A stretch of 64,000 bases of DNA from Simmondsia chinensis (lineage: Eukaryota > Streptophyta > Magnoliopsida > Caryophyllales > Simmondsiaceae). The notes under the pieces are model-generated. The model was not told the DNA's origin and did not search any database. It saw only the letters and a program-made list of their open reading frames with translations. Location: positions 6,703,501 through 6,767,500 of the forward strand of contig JAGTTD010000018.1 of assembly GCA_018398585.1 (NCBI GenBank), in the 5' to 3' direction. Numbering within the stretch: position 1 is the first letter of the stretch; every line of letters starts with the position of its first letter. Below are positions 9,020-19,412 of this stretch, piece after piece. The position numbers and the translations under genes were made by a program.

Positions 9020-9730
9020 ATGGCCCGGGCCTGGTTTGCCTCTCTCCCTAATGAGTCCGTATGGAGCTTTTTAGAACTCTCGGAGAAGTTCACTCGTCAT
9101 TTTTTATGGAACAAAAGAAGGAAGAAGACTGTGCCCTGGCTAATTCAGCTAAGGCAAACAGAGGATGAATCTTTGCAAGGATTCGTTCAACAATTATCCA
9201 AAGCAATGATTAACATCCAAACCTCGCGGATGAAACAACCATCACCGCTTTCATTAATGGGCTCCAGAATAGCGACTTCAAATTCACCCTTGCAAAAGCT
9301 CTCCCCACAACCGTGGACGCGCTCTGGGCAAAAGCCAACAAATACATCATTGCAGAAGACGTAATGACCGGAACTGAACAACCAAGGTACAAGCACAAAA
9401 AACATAGGATGTATATCCCTTGCCCTAGCTTAAGGACTGAGAGAGTAGTAAGGGGCGTCAGAAGAGCATGCAATCGCGGGCCAAGCAGACCCCCGGGCTA
9501 CTCTTGGAAGTTAAGAAACCTGAGGCAAAAAAGGACCAGGCTGCCCCAAACCCAAAGGCAGGGATGAACAGGAAGAATTGGTGCAAATATCATGAGGCAT
9601 CGGGACATGATACCAAAGACTGTCGGGTGCTCAGATACCCAAATGGACCAGTTGGAAAAGAAAGGAAAACTCGGGAAATTTGTAGACATAAGAAGGATCA
9701 AGCCTGGAACCTCTGGGCTCACCCGTGAAG
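9020..9730 (+). pseudogene. gag, C-terminal part with zinc-binding motif (Tat)
   Basis: The capsid resumes with ARAWFASLPNESVWSFLELS, the retrotransposon gag core, and then shifts frame around 9310-9330 (ALWAKANKYIIAEDVM). The nucleocapsid motif WCKYHEASGHDTKDC lies near 9573-9620 and is the variant zinc-binding site typical of Tat gag. At least two frameshifts are needed to read it through, so it is a pseudogene. It overlaps the start of the protease frame. Confidence 0.75.
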
Positions 9731-10290
9731 AGCATAAAGTCACTTCAAGCGCACTGAGACATGCGATAGCAACGATAAAACAAAAACATAAAGGCATGAG
9801 CAGTGATACCCTAGGGAGGGATGAAAACAAAGCAAGGAAATGCCACCCCTTAACCTTTACACAAGACGATCTTAAAAACGACAGGACTCCACATAAAGTC
9901 CCTATGATCATCGTTAAGGAAATTGGTAACTACTCCATTGAAAGAGTCTTGGTGGACCAAGGAAGTTCGATCAACATCCTTTTCCTCTATTGTTTCGAAC
10001 AAATAAAAATCTCACTCGAAAGATTAAGCCCCACAACTGGAACCCTCGGGGGATTTTTTGGTGAAGTGGTTAATCCATTGGGCACCATAAGCCTCGATAT
10101 CCTCATGAGAGACGGGGAACGGGGACATACGATGAGGTTCGAATTTCAAGTTGTGGCGACAAACTCAACATTCAACACCATCTTGGGTCACCCAGTAATA
10201 AACTCATCGGGGGTGGTAGTGTCAACTTACCACCTCACCATGAAATTCGAAAAGGATGAAGGGAGCATCCTAAATATTAGAGGTTGTTAG
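9592..10290 (+). pseudogene. Aspartic protease region (Tat)
   Basis: A 232-codon frame containing RVLVDQGSSINIL (catalytic Asp near residue 122) and later NTILGHPVIN, the two conserved blocks of the Tat retropepsin. The normal D-T-G or D-S-G triad reads D-Q-G, so the enzyme is probably inactive. Its role in the family is to process Gag-Pol. The frame stops before RT, so at least one stop separates it from the polymerase. Confidence 0.8.
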
Positions 10291-10644
10291 CAAATGGCCC
10301 GTAGTTGTTGCTGCGCCCAAAATACGACCGAGGAAAAGGAGACTGAAGGCGAAAAGAAAAAGGTGGCGAGACCCAAAGGAGACCACTGAGGTCGAACTAG
10401 AACTAAGAAAGTCAGTCCGGATCGAGGCACAACTATGCCCAGACGTACAGGACCAAATCCAGCAAGTACTCGAACAATACCGGAAGGTTTTCGCATATTC
10501 AACAGACAAGATGCCGGGAATAGATAGCCGGATCATTAGTCACCATCTGAGCATTTCGCTCGAGAAATGTCCCGTGAAGCAAAAAAAATGCAACTTCTGC
10601 ACAGAGTGGAATAAGATTATAGGCGAAGAAGTACAGAAGCTCTT
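10291..10644 (+). pseudogene. RT leader and start of reverse transcriptase (Tat), split by an insertion
   Basis: Degenerate coding sequence includes MPGIDSRIISHHLSI and IGEEVQKLF, which match the segment just before the RT palm in Tat polyproteins. Coding is cut at 10644 by the Reina insertion and resumes at 15857. The duplicated CTCTT on both sides confirms the join. Confidence 0.8.
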
Positions 10645-10986
10645 TGTTAAGATCGAGATTGGATCTTGATCTTAACCTAAGGGAAAGAGAGTAAGGGATG
10701 ACAAAGAATTAAGAGGAGATGAGGAAATAGAGAGAGAATAAGATGAGAAGAGATGTTTATCTCATAGAGATGAGTGATTTTCATTGAATACCACAACAAT
10801 ATACAAGATCAACCTATTTAAAGGGAATTTGAAACAAACAATCAAATTCCTAACACCAAGACAAATTCCCACCCAAAAGCTAACAATCGGACCTAAGGCT
10901 AACTAATTCTAGCGCCAAAAGCAATTCAAACCAATACAAGCCATACGCGATTTATTACATCAAAAATATTAAAGGAAAACGTAACA
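10645..10986 (-). repeat. 3' LTR of Reina copy A
   Basis: On the coding strand it runs TGTTACG to CTTAACA. The LTR-end hairpin GTTAAGATC / GATCTTAAC lies at 10646-10676 and is repeated at 15516-15546 in the other LTR. Confidence 0.95.
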
Positions 10987-11000
10987 ATCCCCTCCCCTTA
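10987..11000 (-). promoter_or_regulatory. Polypurine tract of Reina copy A
   Basis: On the minus strand, TAAGGGGAGGGGAT abuts the 3' LTR. Confidence 0.9.
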
Positions 11001-11004
11001 CAAT

Positions 11005-11022
11005 ATTCTTGTCCTCAAGAAT
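11005..11022 (-). other. GAGGAC-loop hairpin, Reina copy A
   Basis: On the minus strand, ATTCTT-GAGGAC-AAGAAT forms a perfect 6-bp stem. The pol stop codon TGA lies at the stem-loop junction (F-H-S-stop). It is 18 bases before the LTR. Confidence 0.8.
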
Positions 11023-11476
11023 GAAAAGAAGGAAATTGACTCAACAAAAACTTCCTTTCTTCCCAAGTGGTGAAAGCTTCATCCAAGTTGCTCCAAGTAA
11101 CCCGCAGTTGCTGAACTTTGTCACCTGCTACTACTGCTGACCCTTCTTCGACTACTGCAGCAGGTTGTAACTTCATAAGACCAATGGAGCCTACATCTGG
11201 AGGAGCTAAGGATGGTTGGTGACCAGCTTGAACCTGCCTTTTAAGAAGGGAAACATGAAAAACTGGGTGTATGTAGGAGTCGGTTGGCAGCTCTAATTTA
11301 TAAGCGACCTTGCCAATTCTTTCCAACACCTTGTAAGGACCAAAAAACCTAGCACATAGCGTGACATTCTTCCTTACTACTGCTGTGGATTGCATATAAG
11401 GCTGCAATTTCAGATATACCGTGTCCCCTACCTCAAAATTTCGATCAATTCTTTTCTTATCAGCATACCACTTCAT
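11015..11476 (-). pseudogene. Integrase C-terminus and chromodomain-like tail, Reina copy A
   Basis: 153 codons. The GPY/F module is visible as FFGPYKVLERIGKVAYKLEL, followed by HPVFHVSLLK. The last 35 residues (VTWSNLDEAFTTWEE to FPSFHS) match the degenerate chromodomain of Reina elements, which in the family helps direct integration to chromatin. It is separated from the rest of pol by stops near 11480-11555. There is no independent start, so it is a fragment of the polyprotein. Confidence 0.85.
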
Positions 11477-11557
11477 CCGGGCCTAAGATTCTATGAGATT
11501 GAGCTTCAACTGGTGCAAAACATGTTCCCTTTGCTGCAACATATCATATACTTCACT

Positions 11558-13201
11558 TCAATTAGGCCCAACCCCTTGCAATCCAAAAGGAGAAGGAGGA
11601 TCATAACCAAACAAGGCCTTGAAGGGCGAAATGCCCAAGGAAGTATGAAAATGAGTATTATACCAATACTCTGCCAAAGAGAGCCACCTTCCCCACACCT
11701 TAGGATGATTAAATACCATGCTCCTGAGGTATTGTTCAATGCATTTATTAACCCTCTCCATCTGACCATCGGTTTGAGGGTGGTATGAAGAGCTCATAGC
11801 CAAAGTCGTTCCCAAGAGCCCAAACAACTCCTTCCAAAAGCGACTTGTGAAGAGTTTATCCCTATCTGAAACTATGGACTGAGGCAATCCATGAAGCTTG
11901 TAGATGTTGTCGGAGAACACACGAGCCAATTTTTCTGCAGTTACAGGTCGAGCCAAAGCAATGAAATGTCCAGATTTGGTGAACCGATCCACAACTACCC
12001 AAATCACCTCTTTCCCTTCTGACTTAGGTAATCCTTCGATGAAATTCATGCTTATGTGTTGCCATATGCCCTCAGGAACAGGAAGGGGCTGGAGCAGCCC
12101 TTGGTATCTATGATCACCAAGTTTGGTTTGTTGACAAACCTCACAACTTTGCACAAAACTAATCACTTCCCTCTTCATCCCGGGCCAGCTAAAATGAAGT
12201 CTTAGTCTCTGATAGGTCCCCTCCATACCTGAGTGACCTCCCCGTGAAGAATCGTGTGCAGAATTGATGATCTGATGCCTGAGATCAGTAGAGCTACCAA
12301 CATACACTTTCCCCTGAATTCTGATAATTCCTCGGGTAACAGATGTACCAGCAACCAGATTACCAGTCTTGCCCATACTAGCAGTAGCTATACATTCCTG
12401 AGCAAATGGATCATTCTCATAGGACTGATGTAACTCTTCCATCCAAGCAGGAGAAATCAAAGAAATAGCTCCAACGGAACCCTGCTCATGGCCCTCAAAC
12501 CTGCGTGACAAAGCATCTGCAGCCCAATTCTCTCTGTCTTTTCTGTACTCAATATCATAATTCAGCCCCAACATCATCAATAGCCCTTTCCTTTGTATCC
12601 TTGTGACAATCTTTTGCTCTAATAAGTGTTTAAGACTTTGATGATCAGTCTTAATGATGAAGTGATGCCCATCTAAGTAATGCCTCCACTTATCAACCGC
12701 AAGCAAAATGGCAAGGTACTCTTTCTCATATGTGGAAAGAGCTTGATGTTTTGCACTCAAGGCTTGGCTGAGGTAAGCTATAGGTCTCACTTCTTGAGAC
12801 AGTACTGCTCCAATACCGCTGCCACTAGCATCTGTCTCCAAAATGAAGCTTAAAGAGAAATTCAGCATAGCCAAAACTGGTGCTTGGCACATTGGAGATT
12901 TGAGAACATCAAAAGCCTTTTGTGCCTCTTCCGACCATTTGAAGGAGTCTTTCTTAAGTAAATCTGTTAGGGGCTTGGCTAAGGCACCATAGTTAGCTAT
13001 GAACTTGTGGTAATAGCCAGTTAACCCCAAAAAACCCCTCAACTGCTTCAATGAGACGGGAACAGCCCAGTCCTTCATAGCTTGGACTTTTGAAGGATCG
13101 GTTGCAACTCCCTCACAAGAGATCACATGACCGAGATATTCCAGATGTGTTTGAGCAAATGAACACTTGGCCAACTTAGCAAACAATTTATGCTTACGCA
13201 A
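11558..13201 (-). pseudogene. pol: RT thumb, RNase H and integrase core, Reina copy A
   Basis: A 547-codon open stretch. Residues 1-60 are the RT thumb (LFAKLAKCSFAQTHLEYLGH). RNase H follows with FILETDASGSGIG, YEKEYLAILLAV and KTDHQSLKHLL. Integrase begins near residue 315 with the HHCC motif (HDSSRGGHSG ... CEVCQQTK), then the catalytic D, D and E in VVDRFTKSGHF, IVSDRDKLF and QMERVNKCIEQYL. RNase H and integrase residues look intact, so the copy was functional not long ago. Upstream RT is broken. Confidence 0.9.
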
Positions 13202-13650
13202 TGATCAAAAATACCTCCCTCAGATGCTTCAAGTGCTCCTCAAAAGTTGCACTGTAAATGAGGATGCCGTCGAAGAAAACCAATACAAATTTCCTAAGAA
13301 ATTGTTTGAAGACATCATTCATGAGAGCCTAGAATGTTGCAGGTGCGTTGGTCAAGCCAAAAGGCATAACCACAAAATTCAAAGTGTCCATGATGCGTCC
13401 GGAATGCAGTCTTATACACATCAGGCTCACTCACTCTGATCTGATGATACCCTTCATGAAGGTCCAGCTTGGAAAAAACTTGTGCCCCATATAATTCGTC
13501 CAACAAATCATCTATAACTGGTATAGGAAACTTACCCTTCACAGTCATAGAGTTGAGTTGCCGTGCCATCTTTCTTCTTAACAAGAATGACCGGAGAAGC
13601 AAAGGGACTATGACTAACTTGTATGAAGTTAGTCTTAAGCAATTCATCCA
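13202..13650 (-). pseudogene. RT palm with frameshift and mutated dyad, Reina copy A
   Basis: Motif A reads QVFSKLDLHEGYHQIRV. The catalytic dyad reads V-F-F-D-G (G codon at 13266-13268) where the family has F-D-D, which should abolish polymerase activity. A short deletion near 13540 removes the conserved RMCVDYR block and shifts the frame relative to 13532-14383. A second frame change lies near 13360. Confidence 0.85.
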
Positions 13651-14383
13651 CTTGCTTCTCTATCTCGGTTCTGTGAGCATGAGGATGTCTATAGGGTCTG
13701 ATCTTGACCGGCTCTGCACCCTCCTTGAGAGGAATCTCATGATCAAAACACCTCTTAGGAGGTAATGATTTGGGCACTTCTAACACATCTTCGAACTCAG
13801 CTACTAAATTCTGCACCTCTGGCTCGGTTATGTCAATCAATTCTGCTGATGAAATAGCAAACAATTGGCCCACCCATTGGTAAGTGCAAGCTTGAAGGCC
13901 CTTCTTAAGCTTACCGCCCTTAATGACTTGCAAATGAGCCGGCTCAGCTATCCCCTGCAGTGTGACTTTAGACCCATGTACATCAAATGACACCGATAAA
14001 TTTGCATAATCAAACAATACCGGACTATAGGATCTCATCCAATCCACACCAAGTACCATGTCACACCCTCCCAAAGGAAGGATTCTAAAGTCGTAGCTGA
14101 ACTTGCGGTCTTGCATTAACCAAGAGAAACCTTGGCATTTGTTCTGCTTGGTAACTGTCTTCCCATCAGCCATAGTGACTGCAAGCGGATGAGTTTTGAT
14201 CACCTCATGGCCCACTTTCTTGACAACTTTAGGATCTATGAAGTCCTGAGTACTCCCACTATCAATGAAAATGATAATGGATCTCTCACCAGCTGTTCCT
14301 TTAATCCGGATTGTGCTATGGGCTCCATTACCGGTAAGAGGCTTAACTGAAATCTCTATCGTAGCATCTTCTAAGTTGAGCAC
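13532..14383 (-). pseudogene. Protease and start of RT, Reina copy A
   Basis: 283 codons. The retropepsin active site FIDSGSTQDFID (near residues 39-50) is intact, followed by the LGGCDMVLGVDWM flap block. RT begins at CFDHEIPLKEGAEPVKIRPY and reaches FASPVILVKKKDGT before the frameshift. In the family this part processes Gag-Pol and primes RT folding. The frame has no start of its own. Confidence 0.9.
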
Positions 14384-14447
14384 ACTTTCCTGATCAGACT
14401 CAATGTCCTCATCCCCGATTTCCTCTTCATCAAGGTGTTCATCAGCA

Positions 14448-15468
14448 TTAGTACTCCTTGACAGTTGAATCTTGGCTCACTTTATTAAATTTGTCCACAA
14501 TATCACTATCATCCTCATCACTATAATGAGCACATAAGGCCTTGGCAAATTCATACCAAGTAATGGAAGGTCTACTTCTTATCAAACTATAGAACCACAC
14601 CTCATGATCACCAAGCAAGTACACAGCCGCAATTTGCACCTTCTCTGATTCATCAATTTGATAAAAAAAGAGAATAACGTTCACACCTTCTCAGACATGA
14701 ATGTGGTTGCTTACCATCAAACGCGTCAATCTGCAACTGTGGCTGTCTGTGGTTGTTACTTCGACTATTGGACGAATCCTCATTGCTGCCTGAACGTGGA
14801 TGCTGCCAAGGATCAGGTGGCCTGTCTAACTGACCAGCACTAACTCCTTGATTTCTGAAGGTATGTTCCATTCCTGATGTCCGGCCTTCTGCTATTTCAG
14901 TCCAGTTTGGAGGTCGAGGTCGATCATGCTCACTGTGTTCATGTCTTTCAGAATTAGCTGCTTCTTGAGTCCTAACTGGAACTCCATCTTCACAATTTAA
15001 TGTTTCAGCTCTCAATGAGGAACCAACTTGAAGCACACTAGCTGGTATCAAAGGATCCGGAACCAATGGAGGATTAGGCCTCCTGAATTGCTCACGAATT
15101 TCTGCTAATTTCACATCCAATTGTTGCAATTCTCGATCAAACCTTATTGCAATCTTCTCCTCCAACTCTTGTGCCTGTCGTGTGAGCTGATCAGAGAACT
15201 TTAGTTCGACCTGCTGAGATCTTTGTTCCAGTTTCTCCTCCCATTGCTGCTGCAACATCTGAACTGACTCCACTTGTGACACCTTGAGTTGATCAATCAT
15301 GTACTCACTCCAAGCCTTAAATTGATTCTCCAAAACATTCTTTGTGACAACCTCTTGACTTGCAGGACCATTGTCGCCAACTGCTTCAGCAATCGGAGGT
15401 CTGATAGCTGCTCTGGCTGCAGCCGATCTGGTGGTTACACCACCTGCCAATGCTACCTCGGATGACAT
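14448..15468 (-). pseudogene. gag, Reina copy A, with internal deletion
   Basis: The likely ATG is at 15468 (M-S-S-E-V-A), about 45 bases after the LTR. The N-terminal third is Gln/Glu-rich and predicted coiled (QLTRQAQELEEKIAIRFDRE). A frameshift occurs near 14670. The capsid core continues (VQIAAVYLLGDHEVWFYS ... DSDIVDKFNKVSQ) and ends at DSTVKEY. Protease follows after only about 65 bases, so the gag C-terminus with its zinc knuckle, present in Reina copy B, has been deleted. Without it RNA packaging in cis should fail. Confidence 0.85.
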
Positions 15469-15500
15469 TGCTATTGTATCTGAATTTGGGGAGCCACGAG

Positions 15501-15512
15501 GCTTTGATACCA
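15501..15512 (-). promoter_or_regulatory. Primer binding site, Reina copy A
   Basis: On the minus strand TGGTATCAAAGC follows the 5' LTR by two bases. One G-to-A change separates it from the standard initiator-Met site. Confidence 0.9.
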
Positions 15513-15514
15513 AT

Positions 15515-15856
15515 TGTTAAGATCGAGATTGGATCTTGATCTTAACCTAAGGGAAAGAGAGTAAGGGATAAGAAAGAATTGAGAGGAGATGAGGAAATAG
15601 AGAGAGAATAAGATGAGAAGAGATGTTTATCTCATAGAGATGAGTAATTTTCATTGAATACCACAACAATACACAAGATCAACCTATTTAAAGGGAATTT
15701 GAAACAAACAATCAAATTCCTAACAGCAAGCCAAGTTCCCGCCCAAAAGCTAACAACCGGACCTAACGCTAACTAATTATGGCGCCAAAAGCAATTCAAA
15801 CCAATACAAGCCATACGCGATTTATTACATCAAAAATATTAAAGGAAAATGTAACA
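15515..15856 (-). repeat. 5' LTR of Reina copy A
   Basis: 342 bp, paired with 10645-10986. On the coding strand a TTTAAATAGG motif (plus-strand about 15686-15695) is a plausible TATA element, and a CT-rich leader follows it. Confidence 0.95.
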
Positions 15857-16620
15857 CTCTTCAAGGCAAATTTTATACGAGAGGTTCTATGCCCAGGATG
15901 GCTGGAAAACGTGGTTCTGCTAACGAAGAAAAGTGGAAGTTGGCGGATGTGTTTAAATTTTACCAATCTAAATAAGGCATGCCTAAGGATTCGTTCCCTC
16001 TTCCCAAGATAGATCAGCTAGCTGACTCCACGGTAGGCAACACATTGTTCAGCTTCTTGGATTCCTTCTCTGGATAACACCAGATCCCGATGGACCCGAA
16101 AGACGAGGAAAAGACATCCTTTTGGCCTATGAAGGCACGTATGGCTTCCAAGTCATGCTGTTTGGGTTGAAAAATGCAAGGGCCACATACCAGCGCTTAG
16201 TGAATAACGTCTTCCAGCAGCAAATAAGAACGAACTTGGAGGTATATGTTGATGATATGACAGTAAGAGCAAGCAAACATCGAATCATGTGGGCGACCTA
16301 AGGGAAACCTTGGAAACAGTTAAAGCTCACAAAATGCGCCTAAAGCCAAGCAAATGCACATTCGCTGTTCCAGAAGGAAAATTTCTAGGCTTCATCATGA
16401 GCGTGAGAGGGATAAAAGCTAATCACGCTAAGATACATGCAATACTGAGGATGGATACCCCAAAAACATTAAGGGATATCCAAAAGCTGACAGGCTGCCT
16501 GGCTGCCCTGAACAGATTCATTTGTCGATTAGCGGATCGATCCCTCCCCTTTTTTAAGATACTAAGAAGAAGAGAGGTCTTCAATTGGGACGAGACTTGT
16601 GAACAGTCTCCCTAAGAACT
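15857..16620 (+). pseudogene. Reverse transcriptase (Tat), continued
   Basis: Coding resumes after the Reina insertion: FIREVLCPGWLENVVLLTKK, then LFGLKNARATYQRLVNNVF and the catalytic dyad in EVYVDDMTVRA (16244-16258), which is intact. The thumb (KMRLKPSKCTFAVPEGKFLG) and the connection to RNase H (LTGCLAALNRFI) follow to about 16615. Several frameshifts (near 15990, 16080 and 16280) and a stop at 16615 make it a pseudogene. Confidence 0.85.
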
Positions 16621-16639
16621 TAAAAAGCATCTAGCGAAA

Positions 16640-17084
16640 CTACCGATCATGTCTAAACCCCGTCCTAGGAGAAGACTTGATCATCTATGTTTCAGCGTCA
16701 GTCGAGATGATAAGCTCGGTGTTAATATCAGAAAGAGAAAACTTCCAAATGCCGATTTTATTTGTAAGCCAAATAGTAAGGGACGCCGAGACACGATATC
16801 TTCACATCAAGAAGCTTGCCTACGCCGTCATTATAGCCACCCGAAAGCTCCAACCCTACTTTCAAGCGCACCGCGTTCAAATACAGACTGACCAGCCTCT
16901 ACAAAAATCACTCCCACAGTTGGAATGCTTCGAAAGAATGCTGGCCTTGGCTGTCAAACTTTTCGTATACAACATTATGTTCGAATCTTGGACCACAGTC
17001 AAGGCACGGGTGCTAGCAGGCTTCTTAGCTACATGCTTGTTCACCAACGAAGTTTCGCTTAACCCAGAACTAACAGATGCCTAG
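16640..17084 (+). pseudogene. RNase H (Tat)
   Basis: The frame from 16677 reads LIIYVSASVEMISSVLISE, VSQIVRDAETRYLHIKKLAY and VQIQTDQPLQKSL, the diverged RNase H that follows RT in Tat elements. Catalytic acidic positions are partly replaced, as is usual for this first domain in the lineage. It degrades the RNA strand during reverse transcription. Confidence 0.75.
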
Positions 17085-17520
17085 GAAAAATCATGGAAAC
17101 TGTACGTCGATGGATCCTTCAGTAACTAGGGAAGCGGGATGGGAATTCTGCTCATCTTGCCCGAGAGGCAACACTTCCCCTACCCACTGAGTTTCAAGTT
17201 CGAGACTGGCAACAATAAAGCCGAACATGAAGCACTCTTCCATGGGCTGAGAATGGTGCAAAAAGCAGGGGCGCGATAGTAGAGGTATTTAGTTACTCTC
17301 AGTTGGTAGTCAAGCAAGTCCAGGGGATTTACGGAGTAAAAAGCACTGCCACGGTGGGATATCAGAAAATGGTAAACGAGGTAGCAAAGGCATTTTCCTA
17401 CTTTAAAATTCACCTAATACCAGGAGCCACAAATATCAAAGCAGAAAAGTTAAGCTGAGTCGCTAGCTCAAAAATAGAGGAGAAAGATCTAGACCCCGTC
17501 GTTCTGATAGAGGAAATCTA
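17085..17520 (+). pseudogene. Second RNase H (archaeal-type domain of Tat elements)
   Basis: The reading KLYVDGSFSN (catalytic Asp), GSGMGILL and NNKAEHEALFHGLRMV (catalytic Glu), then SQLVVKQVQGIYGVKS, identifies the extra RNase H found in Tat elements. It has in-frame stops near 17130 and 17275 and a frameshift near 17275. This domain is strong evidence for the Tat assignment. Confidence 0.8.
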
Positions 17521-17559
17521 AACATCATTCCGAAATTCACCCCACAAGAGAAAGTTGTT

Positions 17560-17995
17560 CAAGTACAAAACATAAAATGATTGGTGACGTGCCCTTGTCA
17601 AGTTCATAAAAGACAGGACCCTCCCCAGTGATCAGCTAGAAACAAGGCAAATCCAAAAATGAGTCCCATGGTTCGTACTAATCGACGGAGACTTATACAA
17701 ATGATCTACAATACATCCATTGTTGAAGTGCGTCGGCAAGGAAGAAGGGAAGTATGTCCTACGTGACATCCACGAAGGCATCTGCAGGCAGCATCTCGGC
17801 TACCGAGCTTTGACCAACAAAGAGCTACGATCGGTTTATTATTGGCCCACCTTGAAGAAAGATGCACAAGACCTTGTCTAGGTATGTGAGAGATGTCATA
17901 AACATGCTCAGATAATCCACACACCCGCATCCTCGCTCCATCCCATCCTCAATCCCATTCCCTTTTCCCAGTGGAGGATATAGATCTTGGGCCCA
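17560..17995 (+). pseudogene. Integrase N-terminal zinc-binding region (Tat), truncated
   Basis: The motif is DIHEGICRQHLGYRAL (two His) followed by VCERCHKHAQ (Cys-x2-Cys), then the block leading into the catalytic core (FSQWRI, ILGPYP). Coding resemblance ends near 17995, before the first catalytic Asp would be complete. Most of the DDE core has therefore been lost, and the minus-strand gene follows directly. Confidence 0.8.
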
Positions 17996-19412
17996 TACCC
18001 CAGAAGATCCCATCGTAGCAGCTAGGATACCCACCGAGATGCCAAACTCAAAAGAAGCTGTATCGCGACCAGGCATATTGGGGCGAGAAGTACGGTCCTC
18101 ATTAGTGTCTGCAGAGGCCCCCCCAAGGTGAATATAAGGCCGCTTTGTGACCCTCTCTGTGGGCGGGTAAGCTGGGGCCTTCGGAGCAGGAACTACCACA
18201 GAAACCCTGAGATCCTGGGGTAGGTCCCTCCGTATCCCGACTAGGGAAGCAACCATGATCGGGACGCTACAAGAGCCATGCTCCTAGAAGAAACCACCTG
18301 GGATGGCATGTTGGAAACATTTACACCCGCCAACTCATCCGATGAAAAGGTAACGAAAATAAAAAGGGTCAGTATGATACGAGAAATTAGAAAACAAAAC
18401 ATACATAACAGACATATGACAATCAAAAAGGTGTAAAATAGGCAACCAATTACCTAGCAAAGGCTTTGGGAAAAGCCCGACCTTAACAAGCAGTATTTCC
18501 TGCTCAAGCAACTCTTTAGAGGCTAAAAATCTCTTGCCCGCATAATTTTTGTCAAAATAGCGGACAATCCCTTTTTCTCGGGGAGTCATGAGGCCCCTTT
18601 TCAATGGATGTGAACGTTACAGCGTACCCTGTGTCGCCAAAAATAGCGGGGGAGAAGGATATTTTATCAACAAACTTGTTTTCGTAAGTTCTTTATGTTA
18701 GAAGGGTTATGTTTTATAAAAGCAAAACCTCCCTGACTCAAAGGCAACCATATGCTTAAAATATCTAATCTTAAAAAAAATGGTCAAAAACTCTAGAAGA
18801 ATGAGTAGAACTATTTACAAATCACGCAAGCAAAAAACCATATACGTTCCTAAACCTGTTAGGGAAAACCTCACCAAGACATACGTTACAACGCTGGAGC
18901 AATTGCTCCACTAGGGGAGGTAAGGGAAGACGAAGGCTTGCCTCTAAAGAATCTATAGGAATACAAAAACTCCCCTCCTTAGTAGGAAACAAGGGACAAT
19001 CGTCCGACCGGGGCCCCCACACTTCATAATCCTCCGGGAAATATTACTTAGAATGAATCATGGAAACACCATCTTTGCCTAAGGTGTTCGACACAAAGGT
19101 CCCTAATAAACGGATCCAAGAAATCTCGGGAAACCTAATTTGGAAAGGAGAGCTTTCATTTGGAGGACACCGATTTAATGGATCAGCGGCGATGCCCTCG
19201 ACCTCAGGAGACGAGCTGTCCTCACTCCGAACCTCGGAAGAAGAAGCCTCAACATAACTCCACTTATGTACCATTGAGAAGGTAGTAAGAAAACTGTAAA
19301 AGAAGAACAAAATATATATATATATATAATAAAAATCATGGAACTTACTTGCACTCGGGACCTTGTTATGTGCAACCGTCGCGGTAGATGCTACTGCCGA
19401 AAAGGAGAGCAC
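17996..19412 (-). pseudogene. Antisense 3' gene of the Tat element, gypsy-type transposon domain
   Basis: On the minus strand, 18822-19022 reads CIPIDSLEASLRLPLPPLVE then LLQRCNVCLGEVFPNRFRNV, which I recognise as the putative gypsy-type transposon domain found in antisense ORFs of Tat elements. Upstream is a Ser/Glu-rich stretch (about 19100-19290). Downstream pieces GIVRYFDKNYAGKRFLASKE (18540-18600) and SDELAGVNVSNMPS are probably later exons. Splice-like signals (CAAGTAAGT near 19343-19351, a pyrimidine tract and CAG near 19294, CTAGGTAATT near 18452) support introns. Stops and shifts remain. The function is unknown even in the family. Confidence 0.6.

Larger units (their letters stand above)
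10645..15856 (-). mobile_element. Reina-type chromovirus (Ty3/Gypsy), copy A
   Basis: 342-bp LTRs (10645-10986 and 15515-15856) differ at about 14 sites (4%). A perfect CTCTT target duplication flanks the element. Read on the minus strand: primer site, gag, protease, RT, RNase H, integrase and a chromodomain-like tail, within 5.2 kb. The small size, initiator-Met primer site and C-terminal chromodomain-like segment point to the Reina lineage. The copy is dead: a gag deletion, an RT frameshift and a broken catalytic dyad. It sits inside the RT of the Tat element, in the opposite orientation. Confidence 0.95.
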
